Positions 11,686 through 19,826 of a stretch of 64,000 nucleotides of DNA are shown one piece after another. Each line of letters starts with the position of its first letter. Position 1 is the stretch's first letter. Under the pieces are notes generated by a model. It ran no database searches, was not told the DNA's origin, and saw only the letters and a program-made list of their open reading frames with translations. The stretch is from the NCBI RefSeq assembly GCF_014654895.1, contig NZ_BNBE01000003.1, positions 152,501-216,500 of the forward strand, read 5' to 3'. A program made the position numbers and the translations under genes. Origin of the DNA: Streptomyces filamentosus (GTDB lineage: Bacteria; Actinomycetota; Actinomycetes; Streptomycetales; Streptomycetaceae).

Positions 11686-11784
11686 CTCATGCCCACCCGT
11701 CCAGTGATGTGACTCTCACGTCCGGCGCACCGGACACGGGGCGGTCACGGGTGGGCCATGGCCGCCCCATGGCCGGGTCAAGCC

Positions 11785-12651
11785 TCAGTCAAACGAGGCG
11801 TTTTGGGGTGATTTGGCGATCTGGGGGTTCCGGTGCGGGACGACCAGCGGGACGCCCGTCCGCGGGTGCGGGAAGACCTCCACCGGCTGCCGGTAGACCC
11901 GGCCGAGCAGCTCCGCGCCGAACACCCCGTCCGGCGGCCCGTCCGCGGCGACCCCGCCGCCGTGCACCACCCCCACCCGGTCCGCGTACGCCGCCGCGAG
12001 CCCCAGGTCGTGCAGGACGACCACCACCGCGTCCCCGGCCGCCGCCCGCTCCCGGCAGACCCGCAGCACCAGTTCCTGGTGGCGGAGGTCGAGCGCCGCC
12101 GTCGGCTCGTCGAGCAGCAGCAGCCCGGTCCGCTGGGCCAGCACCCGGGCGAGCGCCGCCCTGGCCCGCTCCCCGCCGGAGAGCGCGGCGAAGGGGCGGG
12201 CGGCGAGGGCGGTCACCTCGGTCGCGGCCATCGCCTCCGCCACCGCCTCCTCGTCCTCCGCCGCCCGCGCGGTCCCCGCCCACGGGGCGCGGCCCATCCG
12301 GACCACCTCCTCGACCGGGAAGGGGAAGGACAGTTCGGCGGTCTGCGGCAGCACCGCCCGCCGCAGCGCCAGCTCGGGCGCGCTCCACGCGCCGGCGGAC
12401 CGGCCCCCGATCCGTACCGTCCCCGCCGAGGGCGCCAGGTCCCCGGCGAGCACCGACAGCAGCGTGGACTTCCCGGCGCCGTTGGGCCCCACCAGGGCCA
12501 GCACCTCCCCGGCGCGCACCGCGATCCGGGCCCCGTCGAGCACGGCCCGGCGGCCCCGCACCACCCGCACCCCGTCCGCCCCGGCGACGAGCCCGCCGGG
12601 CTCCACGGCCGCCGGCAGCTCCCGCACCCGCCTCCTGAACACGCCGATCAC
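11785..12651 (-). CDS. hmuV: Heme ABC transporter ATP-binding protein HmuV
   Basis: A 288-aa ABC ATPase. It has Walker A GPNGAGKST (55-63), signature LSGGE (157-161), Walker B LLLLDEPTAALD (Asp181-Glu182) and an H-loop histidine in VVVVLHDLG. It also has the FecCD-class Q-loop VLPQTAELSF. It drives heme import through HmuU. The GTG start overlaps the hmuU stop as GTGA. The last residues (NPQIAKSPQNASFD) are hydrophilic. A short gap separates it from the efe operon, which runs in the same direction. Confidence 0.92.
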   Translation of the reverse strand: MIGVFRRRVRELPAAVEPGGLVAGADGVRVVRGRRAVLDGARIAVRAGEVLALVGPNGAGKSTLLSVLAGDLAPSAGTVRIGGRSAGAWSAPELALRRAVLPQTAELSFPFPVEEVVRMGRAPWAGTARAAEDEEAVAEAMAATEVTALAARPFAALSGGERARAALARVLAQRTGLLLLDEPTAALDLRHQELVLRVCRERAAAGDAVVVVLHDLGLAAAYADRVGVVHGGGVAADGPPDGVFGAELLGRVYRQPVEVFPHPRTGVPLVVPHRNPQIAKSPQNASFD

Positions 12652-13751
12652 GCCCAACCACCCTGCTTCCTGCGGGTCCTGCGGAGCAGCCAGAAGAAGA
12701 ACGGGCTGCCGATGAGGGCGGTGAGGACGCCCAGGGGGAGTTCGGCGGGGGCCGCGAGGGTGCGGGCCGCCAGGTCGCCCGCGGTGAGCACGGCCGCCCC
12801 GCCGAGCGCGCTGCCGGGGATCAGGAAGCGGTGGCCGGGGCCGTGCGCCATCCGCAGCACGTGCGGGACGACCAGGCCCACGAAGGTCACGATGCCGGAG
12901 ACCGCGACCGCCGCCGCCGTGAGCAGCGCCACCACCAGGACCAGCGCGACCCGCAGCCGCTCCACCTCCACGCCCAGGTGCCGGGCGGGCCGCTCGCCGA
13001 GCGCGAGCAGGTCGAGCCGGCGGGCGTACAGCGGGGCGACGGCGAGGCCGAGCAGCGCGCACGGCAGGACCGCGAGCACCTTCGGCCAGGTGGCCTGCGC
13101 GAGCGAGCCCAGCTGCCAGAAGGTGATCTGGCTGATCTGCGCGTTGTCCGCGAAGAAGACGAAGAGCCCGATGAGCGCGCCCGCGAAGGCGTTGACCGCG
13201 ATGCCCGTGAGGATCAGGGTGACGACCTCGGTCCGGCCGCCCGAGCGGGACATCGCGTACACCACGACCACGGTGAGGAGCCCGCCCGCGAAGGCGAAGA
13301 CGGTCACCGTCCAGGTGCCGAGGAAGCCCGCGCCGAGGACGATCGCGCCGACCGCGCCGACGGCGGCGCCCGAGGAGATGCCGATGACGCCGGGCTCGGC
13401 CAGCGGATTGCCGAAGACGCCCTGCATCAGCGCCCCGGCGCAGCCGAGGGAGGCGCCGACGAGGACGGCGAGCACCACCCGGGGCAGTCGGATGTTCCAC
13501 AGCACGCTCTCGGCGGTCCGGTCGAGGGCGTGCCCGCCGAGCCCCGTGCGGTGCAGCACCGAGGCGAGGACGTCGCCGAGCGGGATGCCGTACGCGCCGA
13601 CGCCGGCGGACAGCAGGGCGAGCAGCAGCAGCGCGGCGAGCAGCCCGCCGGTGAGCAGCGCGGTCCGGCCGCGCCGGGGCGCGGGGGGCTCCGCGGGCCG
13701 GGCGGGGGGCTCCACCGCTCCGGAGGGGCGCGCCTCCTGGAGGGCCGTCAC
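12648..13751 (-). CDS. hmuU: Heme ABC transporter permease HmuU
   Basis: A 367-aa FecCD/BtuC-type permease with about ten membrane helices after a proline-rich cytoplasmic N-terminus. Family marks are RLPRVVLAVLVGASLGCAGALMQGVFGNPLAEPGVIGISSGAA, read here in broken form (about residues 82-125), and the cytoplasmic loop TFVGLVVPHVLR that docks the ATPase. It pairs with HmuV and receives heme from HmuT. The GTG at 13751 overlaps the hmuT stop as GTGA, so the three genes form one coupled operon. Confidence 0.92.
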   Translation of the reverse strand: MTALQEARPSGAVEPPARPAEPPAPRRGRTALLTGGLLAALLLLALLSAGVGAYGIPLGDVLASVLHRTGLGGHALDRTAESVLWNIRLPRVVLAVLVGASLGCAGALMQGVFGNPLAEPGVIGISSGAAVGAVGAIVLGAGFLGTWTVTVFAFAGGLLTVVVVYAMSRSGGRTEVVTLILTGIAVNAFAGALIGLFVFFADNAQISQITFWQLGSLAQATWPKVLAVLPCALLGLAVAPLYARRLDLLALGERPARHLGVEVERLRVALVLVVALLTAAAVAVSGIVTFVGLVVPHVLRMAHGPGHRFLIPGSALGGAAVLTAGDLAARTLAAPAELPLGVLTALIGSPFFFWLLRRTRRKQGGWA

Positions 13752-14791
13752 TTCCGCTCCCCGTACAGCTGGTCCACGAGCGAGGCGAGCACCCGGTCGG
13801 TGCGCGGGCCGTAGGAGAGGAGGACGCCGTCGTCGACGGAGACGATCCGGCGGTCGGCGCCGGCCGGGGTCTCGGCGACGCCGGGGAGCCGGAGGAGGCC
13901 GTCGACGCCGCCGACCGACCGGAGGCCCTTGCTCATGACGAGGAGCGCGTCCGGCGCGGCCTTCGCGAGGGCTTCGCTGGTGAGCGGGATGAAGTCCTCG
14001 GCGAGGCCGGACTCCTTGCCCGCGTCGACGGCGCCGGCGGCCTCCAGGAGGGAGGCGGCGCCGGAGTCGGCGCCGCCGAGGAGGTAGACGGCGGCCGAGC
14101 CGCGCAGGTAGAGGAAGGCGACGCGGGGCCGGTCGGCGCGGGCGGGGATCCGCTTCCGCACGGCGGCGAGGCGCTCGGCGGTCCGCTCGCGCAGCGCGGT
14201 GCCCGAGGCGGGGACGCCGAGGGCGGCGGCCACGTCCTCGGCGCGGTCGTCGAGGTCGCCGAGCTCCTTCGCGGGCGGGACGACGACGAGGGGGACGCCC
14301 GCGTCGCGGATCTGGGCGATCGCCTCGGCCGGGCCGGTGGTGGACTCGGCGAGGACGAGGGTCGGCCGCAGCGAGAGGACGTTCTCGGCGGAGACGTCGT
14401 GGGCGCGGGTCACCACCGGGAGCCCGGCGGCCTGTTCGAAGGTGGTGGTGACGTCCCGGGCCACCACGCGGTCCCCGAGGCCGAGGGTGAAGACGAGCTC
14501 GGCGAGGGAGCCGCTGAGCGGCACGATCCGCTCGGCCGAGGCGACGGTGACCCGCCGGCCGTCCGCGGAGGCGACGGTGACGGGCAGGCGGGGGGAGGCG
14601 GGGGAGGGGAGCGGCTCGACCCGGTCGGCGGTCGTCGCTCCGGGAGCCGTCGCTCCGGCGGCGGGGGCCTGTGCGGCCGGGGCCTGTGCGGCGGGGGTGG
14701 TCGCCGGGGCGGTTCCGCCGCCGCATCCGGTCGCCGCGAGGGCGAGGGCGAGCACTGCTGTCAGCGCTCCCGCGAGGCGAGTTCTGCGCAC
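13748..14791 (-). CDS. hmuT: Heme-binding lipoprotein HmuT
   Basis: A 347-aa substrate-binding lipoprotein of the helical-backbone type, with lipobox AATGC (Cys23). An alanine/proline-rich linker (about 28-65) leads to the binding fold, which starts at RIVPLSGSLAELVFTLGLGDRVV. His131 in VVTRAHDVSAENVL fits the heme-ligand histidine of corynebacterial HmuT; a tyrosine of the FLYLRGSAAVYLLGG strand (about 227-241) could be the second ligand. It hands heme to HmuUV. It is transcribed divergently from an HtaA gene, with a near-perfect iron box between them. Confidence 0.92.
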   Translation of the reverse strand: MRRTRLAGALTAVLALALAATGCGGGTAPATTPAAQAPAAQAPAAGATAPGATTADRVEPLPSPASPRLPVTVASADGRRVTVASAERIVPLSGSLAELVFTLGLGDRVVARDVTTTFEQAAGLPVVTRAHDVSAENVLSLRPTLVLAESTTGPAEAIAQIRDAGVPLVVVPPAKELGDLDDRAEDVAAALGVPASGTALRERTAERLAAVRKRIPARADRPRVAFLYLRGSAAVYLLGGADSGAASLLEAAGAVDAGKESGLAEDFIPLTSEALAKAAPDALLVMSKGLRSVGGVDGLLRLPGVAETPAGADRRIVSVDDGVLLSYGPRTDRVLASLVDQLYGERK

Positions 14792-14872
14792 CGGACACCG
14801 TCCTGTCGTTCCGTTCGGAAGTTCGTCGCCCGGCGCTCGGGGGGATGGGTACCGGCCGGGACGGGATGGAGT

Positions 14873-14891
14873 TTAGGTTAGCCTTACCTAA
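14873..14891. promoter_or_regulatory. Iron box (DmdR/DtxR-type) between hmuT and htaA
   Basis: TTAGGTTAGCCTTACCTAA matches 17 of 19 positions of the recalled DmdR consensus and is almost palindromic. It lies 82 nt from the hmuT start and 27 nt from the htaA start, so one site could control both divergent units. It stands out as an A/T-rich island in this G+C-rich sequence. Confidence 0.9.
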
Positions 14892-14917
14892 GTCGCCAGC
14901 CCTCGGAGGGGTGCCCC

Positions 14918-16348
14918 ATGCTGCTGTCCAGACCCTGCCGCGCACTCGCCGCGACCCTGTTCGCGGCCCTGCTCGCCGCCCTCGTCCCGGCCGCCGGCGC
15001 CCACGCGGAGAGCCGCCCCGTGCAGGGCGGACGACTGGACTGGGGCATCAGATCCTCCTTCCAGAGCTACGTCACCGGGCCGGTCGCACAAGGGAGTTGG
15101 GAGCTCACCGGCGCCGCCGCCACGGTCGGCCCGCAGTACCGCTTCCACTCCGCGCAGGGCTCGTACGACCCCGCCACCGGCACCTTCGAAGCCGCCTTCT
15201 CCGGCGGCGTCCACTTCACCGGCCACCGCGCGGCCGACGGCACGCACGAACTCGACCTCGCCATCAGCCGCCCCCGGATCCTGATCCGCGGCGGCACGGG
15301 CACCCTCTACGCCGACATGGCCAGCCGGCCCAAGGGCGGTGGGCGGACGACCGTCCGCGCCCAAGTCCCGCTCGCCGCGCTCGACACCGGCGGCCTCGAC
15401 ATGCGCGGGGCCACCGGCCCCGTCTCCCTCGCGGGCGTCCCCGCCACCCTCACCGCCCAGGGCGCCGCCGCCTTCGCGGGCTACTACCCGGCCGGCACCG
15501 CGCTCGACCCGGTCTCCCTCACCGTCGACGTCCGTACGGCCCCGAGCCGGGCCCCGAGCCCGACCTCGAACCCGGCTTTGAGCCCGTCGCCGAGCCGGAC
15601 CCCGGCCCCGACCTCGGCCACGGCCCCGGCCCCGGGATCCTTCCGCGCCGCCGCCGTCGACTGGGGCGTCCGCCGCACCTTCCGCGAGTACGTCACCGGC
15701 GGCATCGCGCAGGGGAAGTGGACCCTCACCGGCGGGGCCCGGGACGGCGGGGCGCTCTTCCGGTTCCCCTCCGCCACCGGCACCTACGACCCCGCCACCG
15801 GCACCCTCGACGCCTCCTTCGAGGGCGGAGTCCGCTTCACCGGCACCCACCTCGACCTCGCCCTCGCCGGCGTCACCGTCCGGGTGGCCGGAGGCACCGG
15901 CACCCTCGCCGCCGACGTCACCAGCGCGGGGAGGACCGAGGAGGACGTCCCGCTCGTCACCTTCGCCGCCCGCGGCCTCGTCCCGGAGGACGGCCTCGCC
16001 GTCGTCGCCGAGGCGCCCGCCGTCCTCACCGAGGCCGGAGCCCGCGCCTTCGGCGGGATGTACAGGGCGGGCACCGCGATGGACCCGGTCTCCCTCGCCG
16101 TCTCCGTCGACCCGGCCGCCGCGCTCCCCGCCCTGCCCGACCTCGGCAGCGAACCCACGGCCCCGCCGGCCACGGCCACTGCCTCCCCCGCCCCCGCCGC
16201 TCCCGTGCCGGCCGCCGCGGCCTCCCCGGACCCCGGCGCCCCCACGGGCGTCTACGCCGGGATCGGCGCGGGCGCCCTGGCCGCCGCCGTCGCCGCGTAC
16301 CTCCTGGTCCGGCGCCGCCGCCGGGCGGGGGAGACCCCCGCCCCCTGA
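14918..16348 (+). CDS. htaA: HtaA-domain heme-binding surface protein, two HtaA domains
   Basis: A 476-aa exported protein. The signal peptide ends near GAHA-ES (residue 30). Two HtaA domains follow: about 35-205 (GRLDWGIRSSFQSYV...YDPATGTFEAAFSGGVHFTGH) and about 245-410 (AVDWGVRRTFREYVTGG...). They are joined by a Pro/Ser/Ala linker (about 207-243). A C-terminal membrane helix (about 443-464) with an Arg cluster anchors it; the pre-helix GAPTG is not a clear sortase motif. HtaA domains bind heme at the corynebacterial surface and feed HmuTUV. The start codon is preceded by GGAGGGG. It shares an iron box with divergent hmuT. Confidence 0.9.
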   Translation: MLLSRPCRALAATLFAALLAALVPAAGAHAESRPVQGGRLDWGIRSSFQSYVTGPVAQGSWELTGAAATVGPQYRFHSAQGSYDPATGTFEAAFSGGVHFTGHRAADGTHELDLAISRPRILIRGGTGTLYADMASRPKGGGRTTVRAQVPLAALDTGGLDMRGATGPVSLAGVPATLTAQGAAAFAGYYPAGTALDPVSLTVDVRTAPSRAPSPTSNPALSPSPSRTPAPTSATAPAPGSFRAAAVDWGVRRTFREYVTGGIAQGKWTLTGGARDGGALFRFPSATGTYDPATGTLDASFEGGVRFTGTHLDLALAGVTVRVAGGTGTLAADVTSAGRTEEDVPLVTFAARGLVPEDGLAVVAEAPAVLTEAGARAFGGMYRAGTAMDPVSLAVSVDPAAALPALPDLGSEPTAPPATATASPAPAAPVPAAAASPDPGAPTGVYAGIGAGALAAAVAAYLLVRRRRRAGETPAP

Positions 16349-16467
16349 CCCGCCCCCGACCCTTCCCCTCCCGGACTCCCCGCACGGGCCCGCGCACGAC
16401 GCCCCTGCGGCGGCCCGCCACACCCCCGTACCCCCGAACCCCCCTTCCCGTCTAGGAGATCACCGCC

Positions 16468-18159
16468 ATGGCCACCCGCATGCGCCGCCCCGTCACCCTG
16501 GCCGCCGCCGTCACCACGGCCGCCGCCCTGGGCGCCGGTGCCCTGACCCTCGCGCTCCCCGCGTCCGCCGCCGAAGGCGCGGCCCCGCCGATGCCCCTCG
16601 TCGACGGCACCCTGGACTGGGGCGTCAAGCAGTCCTTCCGCTCCTACCTCGCCCAGCCCTTCGCCAAGGGGAGGATCACCCTGGAAGGCGGCGCGACGCA
16701 GGCGGCGGGCAACGGCGTCTTCACCTTCGCCGACGGCACCGGCACCTACGACACGGCCGGTCACGCCACCGCCACCGCCTTCAAGGGCGGCGTCCGCTTC
16801 GAGGCCCACGAGGGCGCCCTCGACATCCGGATCTCGGACGTCCGGCTCAGGACCGCCGGTTCGGCCTCGCCCACCGGCGAGATCACCGCCGACGTCGTCA
16901 CCAAGGAGAAGGACGGCTCCTTCACCACCCGCGACGACGTCTCCTTCGCCGCCCTCGACATGAGCGGGGTCCGGCCCGGCCAGGGCGCCGGGGGCGCGAT
17001 GGTCTTCAAGGACATACCGGCCGCGCTCACCAAGGACGGCGCCGCCGCCTTCGCGGGCTTCTACAAGGAGGGCGACGCCCTCGACCCGGCGACCCTCACG
17101 GTGAAGGCCGGCGCCCGGCCGACCACCCCGCCCACCACGCCGCCGACGACCCCGCCCACGATGCCGCCCACCACCGCGCCCACGACGACCCCGCCCACCA
17201 CGGCCCCCACCACGGCCCCGACCACCCCGGCCACCACCCCGCCGACCACGACGGCCCCGGTGCCGACCGCCACGGCCCCCACCACCCCGGCCCCGACCGG
17301 CACGGCCACGGCCACGGCCACCCCGTCGTCCTCGCCCTCCGTCGTCGCCGGACGGCTCACCTGGGGCGTCCTGGAGCGCTGGCGGGTGTACGTCGCCGAG
17401 CGCTGCGGCGGCACCGTCACCCCGGCCGCCGGGGCGGTCCGGTCCGGCTCCGCGTACGCCTTCCAGGCCGACGGGGCCGAACTCGACGCGGACGCCCGCA
17501 CCCTCGCCGCCTCCTTCGGGGGCCGGGTGGACTTCGTCTGCGCCGCCCACGGCATCGACTGGCGGATCAGCGGCGTGAAGGTCTCCGCGAGCGGCACCAC
17601 GGGCACCCTCACCGCCGACGTCACCACGGCCTCCGGCACCCGGAAGGGCGTGCGCTTCGCCGAGCTCGACCTCGCGGAGGCCGACTGGAGCCCGAAGGAC
17701 GGCGTCGTCACCCTCGCCGCCCTCCCGGCGAAGCTGACCGCGGCCGGTGCCGCGCTCTTCGCCGCGCCCGGCGGCGCCTCGTACTACGAGGCGGGCCTGG
17801 CCCTCGACCCGGTGACCGTCTCCCTCGCCGTCGACGAGGACGCCACCCTCCCGGCCGACACGGGAACCGGCGGCACGGGAACCGGCGGCACGGGCGACGC
17901 CGGTGCGGGCGACGGCGCTTCGGGAAGCGGCGGTTCCGGCACCACGGCCTCCGGCGCCACCGGCGCGGGCACGATCGGCGGCGGGACCGCCGGAGGGGGC
18001 GGCACGGTCGGCGGCGGGAGCGCGGGCGGCGGCGGTGTGCTCGCCGCCACCGGCTCCTCCGCCCCCACCGGCCTCCTGGCCGGCGCCGCCGCGCTCGTCG
18101 CGGGCGCCGGGGCGGCCGTCGTCGTCGCCGTCCGCCGCCGGGCGGGCGCCGAGGGCTGA
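16468..18159 (+). CDS. HtaA-domain surface protein with LAATG sorting signal
   Basis: A 563-aa exported protein. The signal peptide ends near ASA-AE (about residue 35). The first HtaA domain covers about 45-215 and the second about 293-460; the latter is more divergent and has two cysteines (ERCGG, DFVCAAH). A Thr/Pro repeat linker (about 216-285) joins them, and a Gly/Ser/Thr-rich stalk (about 472-524) precedes LAATG (525-529), a membrane helix and RRR. LAxTG is the recalled recognition motif of Streptomyces class E sortases, so covalent wall anchoring is likely. The start has GGAGAT upstream. It follows htaA by 119 nt, probably in the same iron-controlled unit. Confidence 0.88.
   Translation: MATRMRRPVTLAAAVTTAAALGAGALTLALPASAAEGAAPPMPLVDGTLDWGVKQSFRSYLAQPFAKGRITLEGGATQAAGNGVFTFADGTGTYDTAGHATATAFKGGVRFEAHEGALDIRISDVRLRTAGSASPTGEITADVVTKEKDGSFTTRDDVSFAALDMSGVRPGQGAGGAMVFKDIPAALTKDGAAAFAGFYKEGDALDPATLTVKAGARPTTPPTTPPTTPPTMPPTTAPTTTPPTTAPTTAPTTPATTPPTTTAPVPTATAPTTPAPTGTATATATPSSSPSVVAGRLTWGVLERWRVYVAERCGGTVTPAAGAVRSGSAYAFQADGAELDADARTLAASFGGRVDFVCAAHGIDWRISGVKVSASGTTGTLTADVTTASGTRKGVRFAELDLAEADWSPKDGVVTLAALPAKLTAAGAALFAAPGGASYYEAGLALDPVTVSLAVDEDATLPADTGTGGTGTGGTGDAGAGDGASGSGGSGTTASGATGAGTIGGGTAGGGGTVGGGSAGGGGVLAATGSSAPTGLLAGAAALVAGAGAAVVVAVRRRAGAEG
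17110..17330 (+). repeat. Thr/Pro-coding tandem repeat (HtaA linker)
   Basis: Degenerate repeats of ACCACCCCGCCC-like units encode a PTTPPTTPP-type linker between the two HtaA domains of the second surface protein. It is coding, low-complexity and probably a glycosylatable or wall-spanning spacer. Confidence 0.8.
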
Positions 18160-18207
18160 CCCCCCGCGTCCCCCGCTCCTCTCGCGTCCCCCCCCCCGCG
18201 TCCACCG

Positions 18208-18246
18208 GGCAGGGCCGCGCCCCGGAAAACGGGGCGCGGCCCTGCC
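18208..18246 (+). terminator. Terminator after the htaA pair
   Basis: A perfect 17-bp stem, GGCAGGGCCGCGCCCCG with CGGGGCGCGGCCCTGCC, has a 5-nt GAAAA loop. It lies 49 nt after the second HtaA gene and 29 nt before the PhzF-like gene, so it ends the heme-protein transcript. Confidence 0.85.
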
Positions 18247-18274
18247 GCACGCTCCTGGATGGTTCAATTCCGCC

Positions 18275-18952
18275 ATGAACACGACTGAGGAGACCGGCAC
18301 CGAGATCGACGTCCTGCGGGTCTTCTGCGCGGGCGACGGACGCCACGGCAACGCCCTCGGAGTCGTACGCGACGGGCGCGTCCACCCGGACGAGGCGTCC
18401 CGGCAGGCCCTCGCCAAGGAACTCGGCTTCAGCGAGACCGTGTTCGTCGACGACCCCGAGCGCGGGATCGTCGACATCTACACCCCCGGACTGCGGCTCC
18501 CCTTCGCCGGGCACCCGCTCGTCGGCACCGCCTGGCTGCTCGACCTGGAGGTGATCTGCCCGCCCGCCGGAGAGGTCTGGGTGCGCGGCGACGGCGAGTT
18601 CACCTGGATCGAGGCGCGCGCCGAATGGGCCCCGCCGCGCACCCTGCGCCGCTACGGCTCCGCCGCGGAGGTCGACGCGCTGGAGGTGCCCGAGCCGGGG
18701 GAGTGGATCTACGCCTGGGCGTGGGAGGAGGAGGCCGCCGGACGGATCCGGGCGCGCGCCTTCCCCGGCCGGGGCGACGGCATCGACGAGGACGAGGCCA
18801 CCGGCGCGGCGGCCCTGCTGCTCACCGCCGAGCTGGGCCGGGCCCTGAACATCACGCAGGGCCGGGGGTCGCAGCTGCTGACCGCCCCCGGCCCCGACGG
18901 GATCGTGGAGTTGGGCGGACGGGTCCGCCTGGAGCGCACGCTCATGCGCTGA
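18275..18952 (+). CDS. PhzF-family isomerase-like protein, short form
   Basis: A 225-aa protein with the PhzF/diaminopimelate-epimerase-like fold marks. The N-terminal IDVLRVFCAGDGRHGNALGVV is followed by GFSETVFVDD (candidate catalytic Glu54), LPFAGHPLVGTAWLL and a late GDGIDEDEATGAAALLL loop. Full-length PhzF proteins are some 260-300 aa, so this is a compact version, as seen in several streptomycetes. The substrate is unknown. It has its own promoter region after a strong terminator and is convergent with hmuO, so it probably does not belong to the heme programme despite its position. Confidence 0.82.
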   Translation: MNTTEETGTEIDVLRVFCAGDGRHGNALGVVRDGRVHPDEASRQALAKELGFSETVFVDDPERGIVDIYTPGLRLPFAGHPLVGTAWLLDLEVICPPAGEVWVRGDGEFTWIEARAEWAPPRTLRRYGSAAEVDALEVPEPGEWIYAWAWEEEAAGRIRARAFPGRGDGIDEDEATGAAALLLTAELGRALNITQGRGSQLLTAPGPDGIVELGGRVRLERTLMR

Positions 18953-18972
18953 GGGACCCCGCCCGGGGTCCC
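18953..18972 (+). terminator. Terminator after the PhzF-like gene
   Basis: GGGACCCC-GCCC-GGGGTCCC, an 8-bp perfect stem with a 4-nt loop, begins directly after the TGA stop. Confidence 0.65.
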
Positions 18973-19002
18973 GTGGCCCCTCTGTGCCGAGAAGGCTCCG
19001 CC

Positions 19003-19039
19003 CGGGGTCCGGCGGCGCCCGCGCACCGACCGGACCCCG
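19003..19039 (-). terminator. Hairpin downstream of hmuO
   Basis: CGGGGTCCGG (19003-19012) pairs with CCGGACCCCG (19030-19039) across a 17-nt loop. It lies 18 nt past the hmuO stop on the minus strand and probably ends that transcript. Confidence 0.5.
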
Positions 19040-19057
19040 ACCGGGGCCCCGTGGCGC

Positions 19058-19708
19058 CTACGCGCTGAGGGGGAACTCCCCGCCCAGCTCGCGGAAGACG
19101 GCCGTGTTGAAGGCGAAGGCCCGCTTGCACTCGTCGACGATCCGCTGCTTCTCCAGGTCGTCGGCCCGGACCCCGTCGAGGAGTTCGCGGTAGGTCCGCT
19201 TGAACGCCGCCGGGTTGCCGATCGCGTCGAAGACGTAGAACCGCACGCCGTCGCCCTTGCGGTCGAAGCCCCAGGTCCGCTCGGCCTTGTCGCGGATGAT
19301 CTGACCGCCCGACAGGTCGCCCAGGTAGCGGGTGTAGTGGTGGGCGACGTAACCGGCGGGCCACGTGCGGGCGCACTCGGCGACCCGCTCCGCGTACGCC
19401 TCCGTGGCGGGCAGCGCCGAGGCCCCGGCGCGCCACTCCGGGCCGCGCAGGTGGGCGAGGTCCGCCTCCAGGGCGGCCGTGCGGAAGAGCTCGGGCTGTA
19501 TGAACGGCCCGGCGACCGGGTCCTCGCGCAGCGCCTCCGCGCCCTCCTCCAGGGCCCGGTACACGAACCACAGCTGCTCCGTGTAGCGGGCGTAGGCGTC
19601 CACGCCCAGCCGTCCGCCGAGGAGGTCGCCCATGAAGGACGAGGTCTCCGCCTCCGTGTGCTGCTCGTGCGAGGCCGTGCGGATGAGGGTGGAGAAGGGG
19701 GTGTCCAA
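19058..19708 (-). CDS. hmuO: Biliverdin-producing heme oxygenase
   Basis: A 216-aa all-helical heme oxygenase that opens the heme ring to release iron, biliverdin and CO. The proximal-ligand region is SHEQHTEAETSSFM, where His17 aligns with the axial histidine of Corynebacterium HmuO. The distal glycine-rich helix GDLSGG is at residues 130-135. Length matches the family. The ATG start lies 48 nt from an iron box, so it is expressed under iron starvation together with the hmu/htaA importers. It completes the pathway from surface heme to free iron. Confidence 0.95.
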   Translation of the reverse strand: MDTPFSTLIRTASHEQHTEAETSSFMGDLLGGRLGVDAYARYTEQLWFVYRALEEGAEALREDPVAGPFIQPELFRTAALEADLAHLRGPEWRAGASALPATEAYAERVAECARTWPAGYVAHHYTRYLGDLSGGQIIRDKAERTWGFDRKGDGVRFYVFDAIGNPAAFKRTYRELLDGVRADDLEKQRIVDECKRAFAFNTAVFRELGGEFPLSA

Positions 19709-19756
19709 GGCGTGCCTCCGGGACCGATGGGGCGGGAACCAGCTGACCCGATGGTG

Positions 19757-19775
19757 CCAAGTTAGGCTTACCTAA
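19757..19775 (-). promoter_or_regulatory. Iron box (DmdR/DtxR-type) upstream of hmuO
   Basis: On the minus strand it reads TTAGGTAAGCCTAACTTGG, matching 14 of 19 positions of the recalled DmdR consensus. The core TTAGGTAAGCCTAAC is close to perfect. The site is 49 nt upstream of the hmuO ATG. Confidence 0.85.
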
Positions 19776-19787
19776 GTCAACTGGTTC

Positions 19788-19802
19788 CCGACAGCCTGTC
19801 GG
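19788..19802 (-). terminator. Short inverted repeat after map
   Basis: CCGACAG-C-CTGTCGG (7-bp arms) lies 25 nt beyond the map stop codon, just upstream of the hmuO iron box. It may be a weak terminator or a protein-binding site; the single-nucleotide centre makes a hairpin less certain. Confidence 0.35.
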
Positions 19803-19826
19803 TAAGGAGATGTACCCCGTCGGGGG

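Noticed and set aside
17110..17330. Regular repeats that could suggest a CRISPR or minisatellite
   Set aside because: They are in frame within the HtaA protein and encode a Thr/Pro linker; there are no unique spacers.
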